Of a DNA stretch of 64,000 bases, positions 33,201 to 47,600 are shown piece by piece. The number at the start of each line of letters is the position of its first letter. The stretch's first letter is position 1. Both the position numbers and the translations under genes were made by a program. The notes below the pieces were generated by a model. It ran no database searches, had not been told where the DNA came from, and saw only the letters and a program-made list of their open reading frames with translations. This DNA is from Annona cherimola (Eukaryota > Streptophyta > Magnoliopsida > Magnoliales > Annonaceae), in NCBI GenBank assembly GCA_030490835.1, contig CM059975.1, positions 28,862,133 to 28,926,132 of the forward strand, read 5' to 3'.

Positions 33201-34886
33201 CAAATAACCAGCAATGAGATGAACGTAAATGTTTTTAGTGAGGAACTACCAAATGGAAATTTAAAAATATGTACTTTGAGCGGTCAATGATCCCTTTAGG
33301 CATTGCTAATGGTACAATTAATATGATAGAGGCTTGCAATAAAATAGCACACCCAATTTCCGAGTCAAGAAATTTCACCAACAAATTTAGAGCTAAGAGA
33401 TCAGTACAATAGTTTAAGGGCATCCTGAAATCAAGTTGCATTTCATGAATGCTAAATCCTTGAGGTTTATTTACCTGGAATTTATTATCTCAGCCAACAG
33501 TCCCAATGAAATGCCAAAGAATAGAGGATGATTCCTTATGCTCCTTTCTGGTGTCATTTGTAAACTTTCTGTTTCAAGGAAATGGGAGCAGTTAGCATTA
33601 CATGTCTAAATTTGAATGCAAGAAAAAGGATAAATGATTAGCAGTTAAAGAGGCATTAAAATTCAAAGAATTACTTAATCTAAAACTTGAGGCCCATGGC
33701 ACGCTTCATTTGCCTAGAATCAATTTATCCTTTCTATTAAATAAAAATTACATATGACTGGAAGTATCAGTAGGAATAAAAATTCTTCCAAGTAAATCGC
33801 ATCTTACATGATCTTCAGAAGGTTCTAGTAATCCAAGAAATGCCAAAAATGGAAATCGTGTCTACAGCTGAGAAAAATTTGGCCCCACTTTTTTTCAATG
33901 AGAAGTCTATTAGAGTGAACACAAAGTCAGGGTTAAACATTGAAATCTGTCAACCTAACAAACTTTCCAGGAATAAGCTGCAGTTTTTAAATACTCTCTA
34001 ATTGATGCAATAATAGGATGTACTTATGGGCAGAAAATCATAAAGAACACTAGTGGCAAATATATTTAGCATCAGACTTTTTATACTGGAAATGGACACA
34101 AATAATAGTATTTTAGGCATTGATAGCAGTGCCTGAGAATTTGTACCATGCATTTTCATTAAAATTTCTATTATGATTTTTTCTTGGAAAACATAGCTAG
34201 AACACAAGGCAAAGGCACATGCCAGCATGGCATGCATGCATGTATGCATGAGATTTGAGCATCTAGGAAGAAGTAATAGAAAACTTTTCATGCCATTCAG
34301 TGAAAGATCTCTGAACTTCAAATGCATGTTGTTTGCCTGAAATTGAAATACCGCTAACTTTCATCCCTCACAATTCACGAAAGGAGAGATGCTTTTGCAG
34401 AAGATGCTGCCTCAAGATAACATACACAAGTTTCAGAGCCCTAATGAATCAAATGCACCAAGAAACTCATTATTCAATTTACAAATCGAAATATACTACA
34501 GATATATTAGGAACATTTACTCTTGCACAAACAAGCTGCATTATAGCATTATATTTGGAGACATAATTAAGAAATTTGAGGATGTGTTAATGAAACATTT
34601 CTCAGTGAGAAAGGAAACGGCCAATAGTGTATCAAAGCATAAAGAACGTCTTTAAGTATACCATCTGAATCAGGGTTCTTATGGATTATGTCAAAAAGAT
34701 CTTGCCCATCAACAGTGTATCCCCAACGGTTCGGCACTGGGCCAGCAATATATGCACATGCTCTCTCATCTGTGTCCTTCAAGAAGACCTGCCAGTAAAC
34801 AAGAAAATTTAAATTAATAATAATAGACATTACCCACTGGTCAATGAAAGTTCAATATCAAGGAGTAATTATATATATATATGTGT

Positions 34887-34923
<37 letters not shown>

Positions 34924-35535
34924 TTCTGGTGCAGCATCGCTGAAATGGGCCCCACATGATCATGAAATCATGATCTACTCCACCCATTGTATTTAGAATA
35001 ATGTATTCTATTACCATACCAATTTTCATCCCAATCAAATATGTATATGGTCCCCATCTGAAAATGGTACAAATCTAGTTTGATATAAATAACAACTTTA
35101 AAGTATCTGAAAATGGTACAAATCTAGTTTGATATAAATAACAACTTTAAAGTATCTGAAAATGGTACAAATCTAGTTTGATGTAAATAACAACTTTAAA
35201 GTATCTGATTGGTCGTGCAGCACCGCTGAAATGGGTCCCACATGATCATGAAATCATGATCTACTCCACCCATTGTATTTAGAATAATGTATTCTATTAC
35301 TATACCAATTTTCATCCCAATCAGATACTTTAAAGTTGTTATTTACATCAAACTAGATTTGTACCATTTTCAGATGGGAGCCATATACATATCTGATTGG
35401 GATGAAAATTGGTATGGTAATAGAATACATTATTCTAAATACAATGGGTGGAGTAGATCATGATTTCATGATCATGTGGGGCCCATTTTTGGGCAACTGC
35501 ACCGCTGTTCCGGTGCAGTGACGCTGCACTGGAAC

Positions 35536-35619
<84 letters not shown>

Positions 35620-38600
35620 TCCTTCAGTTGCTAATAATTCTGGTCCAATTAGTGCCCATCTGGAACAACTCTATAATCTTGAAGACTGGCCAAAACCATA
35701 TATGAAAACATCATAGCAATGCATCATATATTAGAAGTTGGTATTGATAAAATGAGAAAAAAAATGTACATGACAATCAACACTGTTGGTTTTTCACTCA
35801 ATGTATTATCTGCTGTACTTGTAGATTAGGTACCGTTAATATATTAGTGATGAGACATTGAAAACGTATGCTTCAAGAACTCTGGAAAACACGGTTAAGA
35901 AACAATGAATTTGTCAATGAAAGTAACAGCGAAAGGAAGTTTTTTTTTTTTCTCGATTTAGGGGCTGTTTGTATAAGCTGAAAAGTCTATGACAATTTTT
36001 TATTCAATGGACAACTCCTGCATTAATTGTTTAGTTTGACTTGCTCCATGCTAAATACACAATGCTTACGGTTTCCATGGAGGTGCATTAATTGCGTCCA
36101 CAAGGGAAATGGCTTGCTAGTTATACTGTTAAGGCCTTTCTTGCTGCTGCCAATGGACAGCACAACCGAAGCTTTTCGTTAGCTTCAGTGTCATACACAC
36201 TGCACTGCACAAAAGAGGGCTCAGTTCAAAATGATGAAATGACCACTTCTAGGTTTTGATACCGAAGTTGAAAAGTTTTACACTCATATGCAAGTTTTCA
36301 CATTTACCAAACGGACCATTTGGCAAAATTATCATTATTGCTGGCAATAGCCACTTTGACACCAAATCTTTTGCGAAAACATAGTTTTTAAAAAAAAGAA
36401 AAAAAGCAGAAATATTTTAAAATTTTCAAAGTACTACAAGATAAATTAAGTGCATATGAAAACATATTTACTTATGAAAACTGTAATAACAGAAACACAT
36501 CACATGCAGAAAATTAATGCATAACAAACAGAAATAATGCACACATACATATGTAAATCCAAATTAAATATATTATCATTACCAATTTATTATCAAGTGA
36601 ATCAGGACTGTCATCATTACCAATTTATTACCAAGTAAATCATGAATGTCATTTATAATTAACCTAATCAACATGTTCATTTTTATCCACACTTAAAAAG
36701 CTCGTCTTTTAAAGTCTTAATCTACAATCACTTTCCTGTTGGCCCAAATAATCAATATCAACAACCGAGAGGTCTAATTTACAATCAACGAATTTGCAGG
36801 GTCAATTGTGCACAAATACAAAAATTATAACTTGTCAGTGGAGAACATTTCTCAACATAAAAAATGAACTTTTTGATGTTTATCTAATTAAAATGTAGAT
36901 CTTTTATCTAAATTATAATTTTTTTTCTTATTGCATCTAAATAATCAAATGTATAATATGTTTGGCCATAGCAAACTGATTTTGCAAATCTAAACATGAT
37001 AGGTGGCTTAGATTTCATCAAATCACTTTAATGGGCCCAAACCAACCATTTCGACCCAAAAATAAAAATGGAAACATTTCCAATGAATCATTGCCCATAA
37101 TATAATTATTAAAAAACTAATTTATAAGTCTTATCAAATTTACATTTCTAATTATCTTTGAGAAATGATCCTGTTAACCCGGGCTAAGCAAATGTTCCGC
37201 TTAGCCCACCTCAAAAACTCATTTGCAACAACTTTTTTTGTTTTTTCTTCATCCTCTTGTTTATATAAGTGTATTTAACATATAAACCAAGTTCAACCAT
37301 TTTTGAATATGTGTAAATATTTTTTTCTAGATTTTTTAAGATAAGGGTATTTCATATACATATATACACGGATGTTTAAAAATCTCAAAAAAATATAAAA
37401 ACATATCCAAAAATAGTAAAACTTAGTTTATATGTTAAATACACTTAGATAAACAAGTGTATAAAGAAAAAACAAAAAAAAAGTTGTTGTAAATGGGTTT
37501 TTCAAAGTGGGCTAAGTTGAACATTTGTTTAGCCCGGGCTAACAGGATTACTCCTCAATATCTTTTTATATAAAATAAAAATGAAAACAATATGATTATT
37601 TAAATGCAATAAAAAATTTGTAATTTAAGTTAAAAAACTATTTTTAATGAGATATATATATCCAAAATCTTATTATTATATTTAAAAAATTTCTCCAGAT
37701 ATTTTGATATTTTTGCAAAATTGACCTTGTAAGTTTGCTAATGGTAAATTAAACCTTGTAGTTCGCATTTTGTAAGAATAATCATGCAAGTTTGCACATT
37801 TGCAAAATAGACCCAATTATGAATGGCTTCATTAATGGTGGGGTCTATTTTGCAAATATATGTACATACATGCAAGCTTACAAGATTATTTTTGCAAATA
37901 CGCAAACCATGAGAGAAAGAATCCAAATATGCAAATTATAGGGACAATTTTGCCAAAAAAAAAATGTCGTTTGTATTTCCTGTTCTAAAATCGTAATTAG
38001 TTATTCATTTATGTTCTCACTTTATTGAATTTGAGTTTCGTATATTTAGTTTTTCATTCTACTTCTGCCATCTCACCATTTGTTTAGAACAAATTTATCC
38101 ATTTTTTTCATTCCATCTATATCATCTACAAATAACATTCACCAAGGAACTTTTTCCCATAAATCTCAAATAAGTTAGCTAAACCTATTACAATTAGAAA
38201 ATCACTTGTATATCCACTCAATCCTCAAAATAGTTAAAGTCCCCTAATACATTTCCCTGATAATATCATAATATCGATCAGTAATTCCATAGTTGTTAAA
38301 GGTGCAAGGCGCACTTAAGTACAAAGGACCCCTAGGGCCTAGGTGCAAGGTGCACAAGCAAAGCACATGCCTGAGTGAAGCAATGCACATTTATATAAAA
38401 TTAAATAAATTTAATAATATTGTAATATTCAATACATTCTTCAATCACAGCCATTATGAATGGAAACAACATTAAATTTCATTAATCAAAAATTTAGTAG
38501 AAAGGAAATGTGACATTATAGAAGTCAACTCTATTTGAATGTTAGAAGGTTTTCTATTTTCATGAATGTTAATTTGGGTGTATTGAATGCACCTCAAGGC

Positions 38601-41600
38601 TCCAGAGGTATGCCTGAGTTGAACTGTTGTGAGCCTAGCCACACCTTTAACTACTATAGATACATCTTTTCTTCTCTTAAATAGGCGATGACTCAAGTGA
38701 TTATTTACTAATATAGGAGCTGATTGCTAATTACATGTAATAAATTGCAAAAATAATCAAAATGGTGAACTTAGTAAACCCACATTAAAATTTTTTATTT
38801 TCCAATTTTTTCTCTGAAAAGAATTTTTTCAAAGGCTAACTCATCTCTAATTTTTGAAGATTTTCCTGGAAATAAAACTCTCCATTTCTTCATCCAACCA
38901 AACAGCCTCTTAAAGTGAATCCGTGCTATAGCCTTAACAATCAAATGAAAGACCCTAAGGGAAGTTGCCACAAAAATGTTGTGTTTAGAAAGATATTTAT
39001 TTTTTGCTGGTCATTACAGTAACTGTGAACCAACAACAGCGACACAACCGGTGATCATACACATACTGCTGATCATTGAAACACCAGTTAAAAAAAGTAC
39101 AATTAAGGTTGTGCACGTGTCCTAATTTACAAGTTCTTAGCTAAAAGCTACAAAAACACAATGATCTAACAAGGAAGCAACTCATCGAAGATGAAGTGCA
39201 ACATGCAAGTGGACATAGACACCATATAAATCATAGGAAGAAAGTTTCAGTATTAACACTTCAACAACACAAAACATGAGGCCAGAAATGCCATGGAAAT
39301 CAATCTGGAATACCAGAGGCAAAAGATTTACAGTAAATGTGTTTTTTAATGAGTAATAGGTTTCAAAGGATGTCATGATACCCACATGTTGAGTCTGAAG
39401 GTCAGAAGGAGAAGGCCGAAATGCAATGGGATTGAGTGAAAGCCCTCCAACAGGAGATTTCTTCGCAGCGACAGTGCCAAGGTAATCAAGAATACAAGAT
39501 TCAATTTCTTGCTCTGTGAAATCCCCAACAATGCTCAACTGAAGAACCATACAAACTAAGGTTAGAAAGCTGAACGCCAGAAAAGAAGGAAGTGCAAAAG
39601 TGGGCACATGCCCACAATTGTAGATTTACTAAAATTCACCACCTACAACATAACTACCAGAATATCAACTGCAGAATCATCAGTTAAAACCAGCCAAAGA
39701 AATTCGACCAATGTTATACATCATGAAACAAATCCATTCTCCAACTCAGAATTGAGACATAATGTTGACATACCTCCATATTTTCGCCAAAAAATTGACC
39801 CATCACTGCATCTTGTACTGATTGGAGAGACAATTTCTGTAATGATTGTGGTGTGGGTTCAACAAAGCGTTCATCACCATTCAACATCGCTAACATTAGT
39901 TTGTAAGCAGTTGAGCGTTCCAAGCTCTTGGGAACAGAACGATAATGCGATGCATAAACCTGCACTGCCCTATCAAATGCATCTTCAAGCCATACACTGT
40001 GCTGCAGAAAAGGAATTACCACAACCGTTAGACAAACCAAAGGAATGGCATGCTATGGACATAATTTTTATTTTCAAGAATAAAAAAACAGAATATATAA
40101 GATTTATATCATTGTAATCCCCAATAAAATGTCACCACTAGGAAACTAGCTATCTAGCAGAACAATTATGATGTCAATGTGAATAAATAGTTTTGCAATA
40201 ACCAGAACAATGTTGCTAGTGGAAAATTAACAGAAAGCAATTGAACTTAAACAAGAATTAACAGCATCCCCCCCCCCCCAAAAAAAAGAAGCATGCACAC
40301 ACACACAAACAAACAAACAAGAATTAACAGCAACATCATAACCAATAAACGCAGCCTCCATCAATCTAATTAACTACTATGGTCAGCCCAACAGCCAATA
40401 TCCATTGGTTAAAAGAACAAAAACCAGGAATTATATTCCATCATTCATATGACACTTAAATGAAATTTTGGTTTAGCTCACAACAGACTGCCAACTGAAT
40501 AAGGAAAGTACATCATGCTGTCAAAGTCCTTGCATTCTTGTCATTCAGAAAAATATATTATTCTATTTCTATCACCATTATAAGGTTAATAACACCTTAT
40601 CCACAGCCTCCATGGAAAATTAAATGTTAAAATAGGTCCTCAGGATTTACAGTAGCTAGTTGCAACCTGGTCCTAATAAGGGTCATTGCAAGAATGCCAG
40701 AAAAATAACAGCATTTCTAAGATAGAACCCAAAAAGAATGATGTTTTGCACTTCAATCATCCATGCTAGTAGTGAAGATTTGCAAGAAATAGTTAAATCA
40801 ACCAAATAAATGCAATCATGCAATAGAAGACAGAAGGAGAAGAATGACATTTTTGTATTCGTTTGAAAGGAAATACCTCAAGCACCATATGAAGTAGCTG
40901 GAAAGCAGCACGCATGCCATTGTCCCTCAATGTAAACCGGAACTCCATACAAATAAACTCTTCATTAGACTCTAAGGAGCAATTTATTAGGTGATTTACG
41001 CAAAAAAGCTCTACCTGGAAACACATCCAAGTATGAGAAAACTGAAGATAAGAAATAATAAGAATGAGAATTGTAATAATATATAATTACTGACTTCCAT
41101 GGAAGTAGATTTTGTCAACTACCCTCATATTTCATGTAAAATTATTTTTATCATTGTCAAGAAGCCAAATAGATTACCCCAAGAACTTCTTACAAAATCA
41201 TATAAGTGGCCCATTGTGGCATCCTGCTCTTCCATTATTTATACAACTGCCAAATGACTGCAGGACAGGCCGCACAAAAAGACTTGATTAGAAAACCCAA
41301 GTGATTCACTACATCGATGTTTTAACAAGGAGATCCCGTACATTTTATTGTCCCACAAATATCTATGGTTTTCTTCCTTGTGATTTTGGTGGGAATCTAC
41401 TTATGAATCTTGCTGAGGCTTACACAAAGTTCTGACCATATTAGATTTCTCTAAGTAGATTTTTTTTTTAAATTTTTCCCAAGGAATTGTGAGTAATTCT
41501 ACATTGACAGAGTTTGAAACAAGGGGAACAAAGGTGCTAATCATACAAGACAAACTTTAGCAACTGTAGTCTTTAGAAATTTTTTAACCAGCAACACAAA

Positions 41601-44600
41601 GCAAACAACCAATGAAAAAATTGGTGTCTATTACTCATCTGTGGCCATATTTTTCACATTGACAGAGCTCGAAACTAGCAGATGCTAATCATACAAGACC
41701 AACTTCATCAACTAACCTATCAACTTTAGCCGTCAGAAAGTTTTTTTTTACCAGCAAGAAAATGCAAGCAACCAATGAAAAAATTGGTGTCTATTACTTG
41801 TCTGTGGCCTTACTTAAGCTTGGTTTAACATAGAGCAATCAGATTAATTCAATTTCTATTTGTTCATTTTCTTTTTAAACTTACACATACACTAGTAACA
41901 CTGAAAATTGCTGGCAATGAAATCGAAAAACAACGCCGGCAGTAAAGAAACACCTCGTTAGCTGGCACCCAATAAAATGCACAATGAATTACAGTGGTGA
42001 AAAATACTGGAAGAGCTTATATTAAAACTCTTCTTCAACTAGGAATCTTAAAACCTCCATAATTTAGAAAAATAACATGCAAAACAACAATTCATATACT
42101 CGGAAGCTGTTCCATTCTAAAACATCTCTACAGAGATCCAAATTCAAGAATTAAATGTGGTTGCTAACTAAACATTTTCGATTTTAGGCTTTTAGCTCAG
42201 TTACTGCAATTCCAGCATTTCTAAATAAACGGCCATGGAATTCTGCTGTGAATAACCTTGAGATGAGGCAGGTATTGCAAGGAGCAGATAACCTTTGGAT
42301 TCAGTGGAAGGGCCTCCCCAACTCACTCTCGCTTATTCACCTTTTTTTTTTTTTTTTGAAGCTTGGAACATAAGTATAGATTTTATATACTTTTTTCAGT
42401 TGAACCAGATCTTCAATTGACATCTACTGCTAGAAGAATATCCTCTGTAATACAGTACAACTAAGAGCAAGCCAAAAGATATTAGGTCTCTAAATATCAT
42501 ATTCTACCACTGAATGTATCTGACAAACATTTAAGCCTCAGCTTAACACATTTTCTTATCACAAAGACAGGAAGAAATCAGAGATAAGCAGGTTCTGTTG
42601 AGAAGAATCTTGTTTTAAAGCTTTTATCAGCATAACAGTTGGGCACTGCTAAATAAAAATCCAAAAAGTCTAAGATATAAGAATTCCTAGAAAATATTAA
42701 GCAGAAATTATCATATAATAGCGAGAACGAAATAGATAGCTCCTCAAGAAATTTATACAAGAAAGACATAGATAGCTCCTCAAGAGATTTATAAAGTGTC
42801 TTCTAGTATTTTCTACGGCCAATTCCACATATACTCGTGAATTTTACCCCTAATTCCACTTATGCCTACTAACTTTCAGAAATTTCAAAAATACCCATGT
42901 ATTTTGCCCAAAATTCCATTCATAACCATGCTCCCATGTGAAATGACAATATGCCGAAAACCTAATTATGGATTTATAAAAAAAAATTCACATTCGAATG
43001 ATATATGATTCTATAGAAGTAAAAGCATAATTTTATAGCTATAGAAGTACTAAACATTCATTTGAATGTGAATTTATAGCTTAGTATTATAATTAGGATT
43101 GGGGCATATTCGTCATTTCACAAAGGGTCATGGGTATAAATGGAATTTTTGGCAAAATACATGGGTATATATGGAATTTTTGAAGGTTCAAGGGTATAAG
43201 TGGAATTAAGAGTAAAAATTCATGGGTGTATGTAGAATTTGCCCTATTTTCTAATGTATTAGATATAAAACCAAGTGTGAAACCACAAAGTAACATTTCT
43301 TCCATTTTCCATGTGGACCAAAAAAATAGAAAGTAATTGCTATACAGTGAAAGTGCTGCAAAAACACAAAGTAATCATACATCATCAGTAGAAACTTACG
43401 CTTATGAAAAAACAAAACAGACCTGTTCCCGTGAAAAGTTGCCAACACGACCACCTTCACTGAGAGTCCGAACTCCGACAACAACAGTACCCCTTGAGTC
43501 AAAATCTTCTGTTGCCCTACCACCACCAACCACCAACCGCATTACACCACATCTAGCTTCATTTTTCGTGATCTAGGAAAACCAGAATTACAGAAAAAAG
43601 TCAGTCAGCAGCCGAAAGCAGCATTCATATAACACGTACAAACGCTAGTTATGTGTCTGCTGATTTTTTATTAAGAGCTTTAAAGTTCATGTCGGAATCA
43701 AACACTTTTACTGTTTGCCCTCAGACAATCTCAATTTTTGCAGCCGACATAAACATCTATTTGAAGAACTTAGATTTTTGGCTAAGCAAGTGATGCTAAA
43801 TATAACAACCGCATTAGATTTCATGTAGTCATCAAAAAGAACCCAAACAAAGAAGTTCCCAAAAGACTTCACCGAACCAGTTCCATAGAAGCTGGACACA
43901 GACACATTTTCCTGAGGACAGATTTGGTGAGAAGGGATGGAAATGTTTAATTTTTTTAAACCTTTTCTACATCCTCCCATTTGAATTTGATGTGACAGCA
44001 TAGTTATCTAACTACCCTGCTTTTTCATCATTGCTGCATACATTTTCAAACATAATTTCCTATTTTTTCATATAAAAAGATTATCATCTTTATTTACTTT
44101 ACTTTTAACCATTAACCGTATCACCTCACATCTAAAGATGAATCGTGGGTAGGGTACCTATAGGTCAACCAATCAGGTACCCATAAATGGTAGGGTAGGT
44201 TCTAATCTGGCCTAAAATACAGAAGGATGAGAGTTTTTGAAAATAGGGTTAGGGTAGAGACGTAGGGTTGACCCCAAACGGGACATATCCGACCCAAGTT
44301 GGACCCCATACTCATCATTCTTTTTGTTTCCCTCCACCTTCCCAATTTCCCTTTGTGCAATTCTTTTTCACCTCTTTTACACAGTTTTAGCATTTGACTG
44401 AATGGACCCTAAATAGTAATACCATAAAAAATAAATAACAAGTCCTAAATAGTAATACCATAAAAAATAAATAACAACCAAAAAAAAAAAATTTAATCAA
44501 CCATAAAAGAACATCTTACACAAGAATCCATCATCATCATCATCATCGTCATCATCATCATAAGCCATTTCCCACCTAGGTGGGGTCGGCTGCATGGATT

Positions 44601-47600
44601 CTGTTGCGCCATTCTTGGCGATTTAAAACTAAATTTTCTGTAATTTGTAATATTTTTAAATCTTGTTTAATTATTTTCATCCATATTTTTTTTTGTCTTC
44701 CTCTCATTCTCCTACCACCTTCTACTTGGATAAACTTTGTTCTCCTAATTACACAAGAATCCATGAGGAACTAATTTAAAACAAAGTAGGAAAAAAAGAA
44801 ATGGAAGAAAATTTTGCCAGCAGCAACCACATATACAAAAACAAGGGAAAAATACCTTGTAATTTACAGGAATGCCATTCGAAAGCCTTCGTAGAGTGAT
44901 TCCAGTTTCCTTATCATATTCTTTGGTGGTATCTACATCCTTTCTTAAAGGAATGAAGGATGGTTCGCGTACTAATCTTAATTCCTCCAATTGTGATGAT
45001 GATATAAGTTCCTTTGGCACTTCTACCTGCAAAAACAAACCAAACAGATTAATCGACAACAAATCATTAAATAATTCCACAAAGCAATAGGATGCCACTG
45101 CATGATCCAACTGTGCGTGCCAAGAATTAAAGCATAGCCAAAACATAATTGTTTGTGTTCCTCAATATGAAGATTGTATCATCAAATAGTACCCTCAGAA
45201 TCTAGTTTCCTCCACATATCCAAACCAGCCCATGTGGTTATTGAAAGATTAGCTTGCGGATTACAGAGCCAACCAGCAATACCATTGGAAACAACTTAAA
45301 AGGCCACAGACCCAAGCATGAATAAAACACTCAGTGGCCATGTTCTAGAATTTCAATAGATGGTAGGGATTCTGCTGATACAGATAATGAATTTTTTTGG
45401 AGGGCCTACTTGTACCATTTACTGACCACCAACTATTCAAAATGGCAAAATAATATTCAGTATTAGCTGGCAAGGATACAAAATGTATAAGAAAACATAG
45501 CTTCCACATCACAAAACTGAACAGTATAAATATAAAAACTTCAAAAGGTCAATCAATTAACTTCTTCTTTTTTTGAATTTTTATAGTTCCAGTACCATGT
45601 CAACATCAAATGATAAGTTGATATTACACTATAAAATATCACTTTAAAGAGCAAAAATGAATTATAGCTCAAGATGATGTTCTGACAGAACAAACCTCAG
45701 GTTCTGCCTGTATAGGTTCCTTCAGGCCTTCCTTTATAGCATCTGTAATTTCATTTGGATGAATTGTAAATTCAGTTTCACCCTTCTCATCAGAATGGAT
45801 TTTTGTTGGCACGCAAGCAACAATTGCTGCAGGAGGTGTTGATGCAGGTTTTCCAAACTCAGATATGAACTCCAGCATTTTTGCACCAGTTGAATTAACC
45901 TGTGACAACAACATTTTTAATATATGGGAATGGTGGATACCAATAACTCTATTGACTGTTTTCCATTGAACTATAATTAATTTTCAAAAATTTTCCATTG
46001 AGCAATAAATTTACTTTCAAGATTAAAATAGACAAAGCATTACATAGCCAACAAAACTGATATAGAAATCATCCCAAAAAGCAAATTCCAACTTAATTGA
46101 GTATCGTCTTGGGGAAATCTGGTATCCTCATAAAACCTGCTCCAGAGAGATGGAACACATACTAAATTTTTGATTCAATATCAGCCATTCTGTTCCAAAA
46201 GACAGTACACTCAAACACAAGATTAATTGGTTCCCATGTTGTAATAAACTATATAATGAATCGATAAACAATCATTTGGATCATGTGGTATTAAAAGCCA
46301 AGACATGAGATAACAGATGTCCATAATAGGAGTTGGATCAAATCATATGGAAAATCTTTCAAACAGAAGTGTTCATAATATCAAATAAATCAAGAACAGA
46401 AAAATAAAAAGGAAATTACACATCAAGGTTCCCATCATGACAATTCAGAAACCATAGTGGTCTGTACTAAAATCCTAGACCTGTACAATGAGCATGTTAT
46501 TCATATACCATAGCTACAATATTAAAATCTCATGCGCCCTAAGAAGCTTAATGGACTTCAGAAAAACACATCCTTGAAGAATAACCATTACCTAGCGTCA
46601 AGTCAATGGACATAAAAAGCAAGTTCCTAAAGAAGTTTTTTCTTTCTTTTAACTAAGTATATCACATAAGCATGATGACTAACAATATCCAATGAAAACC
46701 TCAACAAACCAAAAGAGGTAAGAGTGTATGATAAAAACTCTCATCAGCATTTGAAGCAGGTACAGAGTGCATGGCAAGAAAAGACCACAACAAACGAAAC
46801 TCCAGTCAGTATTAAAGCATGTTAAACAGAACAAATAGAGGCTAAGCAATCAGGAGGATACACTAAGTGAGATTAAACAAACAGCAAATTATCCTACCAA
46901 CTAGGTCATTGTTCCATTGATTCATTTGAAAAGAAAATATTAAGAGAAGTAATTACATACAGCTCAGGTTCTGCAATTTAATATTTGAAAATGCATAGAT
47001 TAAATTGCCTCTTTCAAAGATTATTTGACATTAGGTATATTATGGTTTGTTAACCAAATCACAATCTTATAACTAAACCATTCAATCATAGGATTCATTC
47101 AAAAGCGGATTTACAAAAGTGATTTGAACCACTTTTTTGAAGAATCAACTTGAATTTTTTTAAAAAAAATCAGAAATTAAAACAATAGTGAATTAAAGTA
47201 CATCAGTAATAACAAAGCATAGCTCCTAACTACCAACCAATTACGTGTATCTAAAATTCTCCATCATACCTCAAAGGGAAAGAAGATAATTGAAAGGTCT
47301 AAATACCACAAAATAGACATATCATTGACATGACAACAACAAAAAAAAAAAAAAAAAGATGTACGATACAACCATTGCAAAGAATGCTCAAATTTTATAA
47401 TCATGAAAAGCTGCTTCCCACCTATGTAAGGTGAACTGCATGGATTCTATTATGCCATTCTTTTCAACCATGGACCCTGTTCTATATGACCTCCAATGAT
47501 TCAATCTTATGACATAACAAATCAGTAGAGTTGAAGTAACAAGCATGATCAATGTACATGTTAACAAAACAAGGTAGCCTGAATTATGCAATAAAGTAGA

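Larger units (their letters stand above)
34789..39385 (-). other. SPP intron N/O (4.6 kb)
   Basis: It carries family B MITEs with a 49-bp triplication, microsatellites, a 20-bp-TIR element (37168-37548) and a further TIR element at 38291-38662. Elsewhere it is AT-rich with no coding signal. Confidence 0.8.

Noticed and set aside
35058..35204. CRISPR-like array (three regular repeats)
   Set aside because: The units are directly adjacent with no spacers, lie in a plant intron inside a MITE, and have no cas genes nearby.
39608..40117. 169-codon open frame on the plus strand
   Set aside because: It is antisense to SPP exon M, whose minus-strand protein is clearly conserved. The plus-strand frame has no domain.
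44580..44774. Plus-strand frame of 64 codons
   Set aside because: It is the antisense of the RTE reverse-transcriptase fragment on the minus strand.
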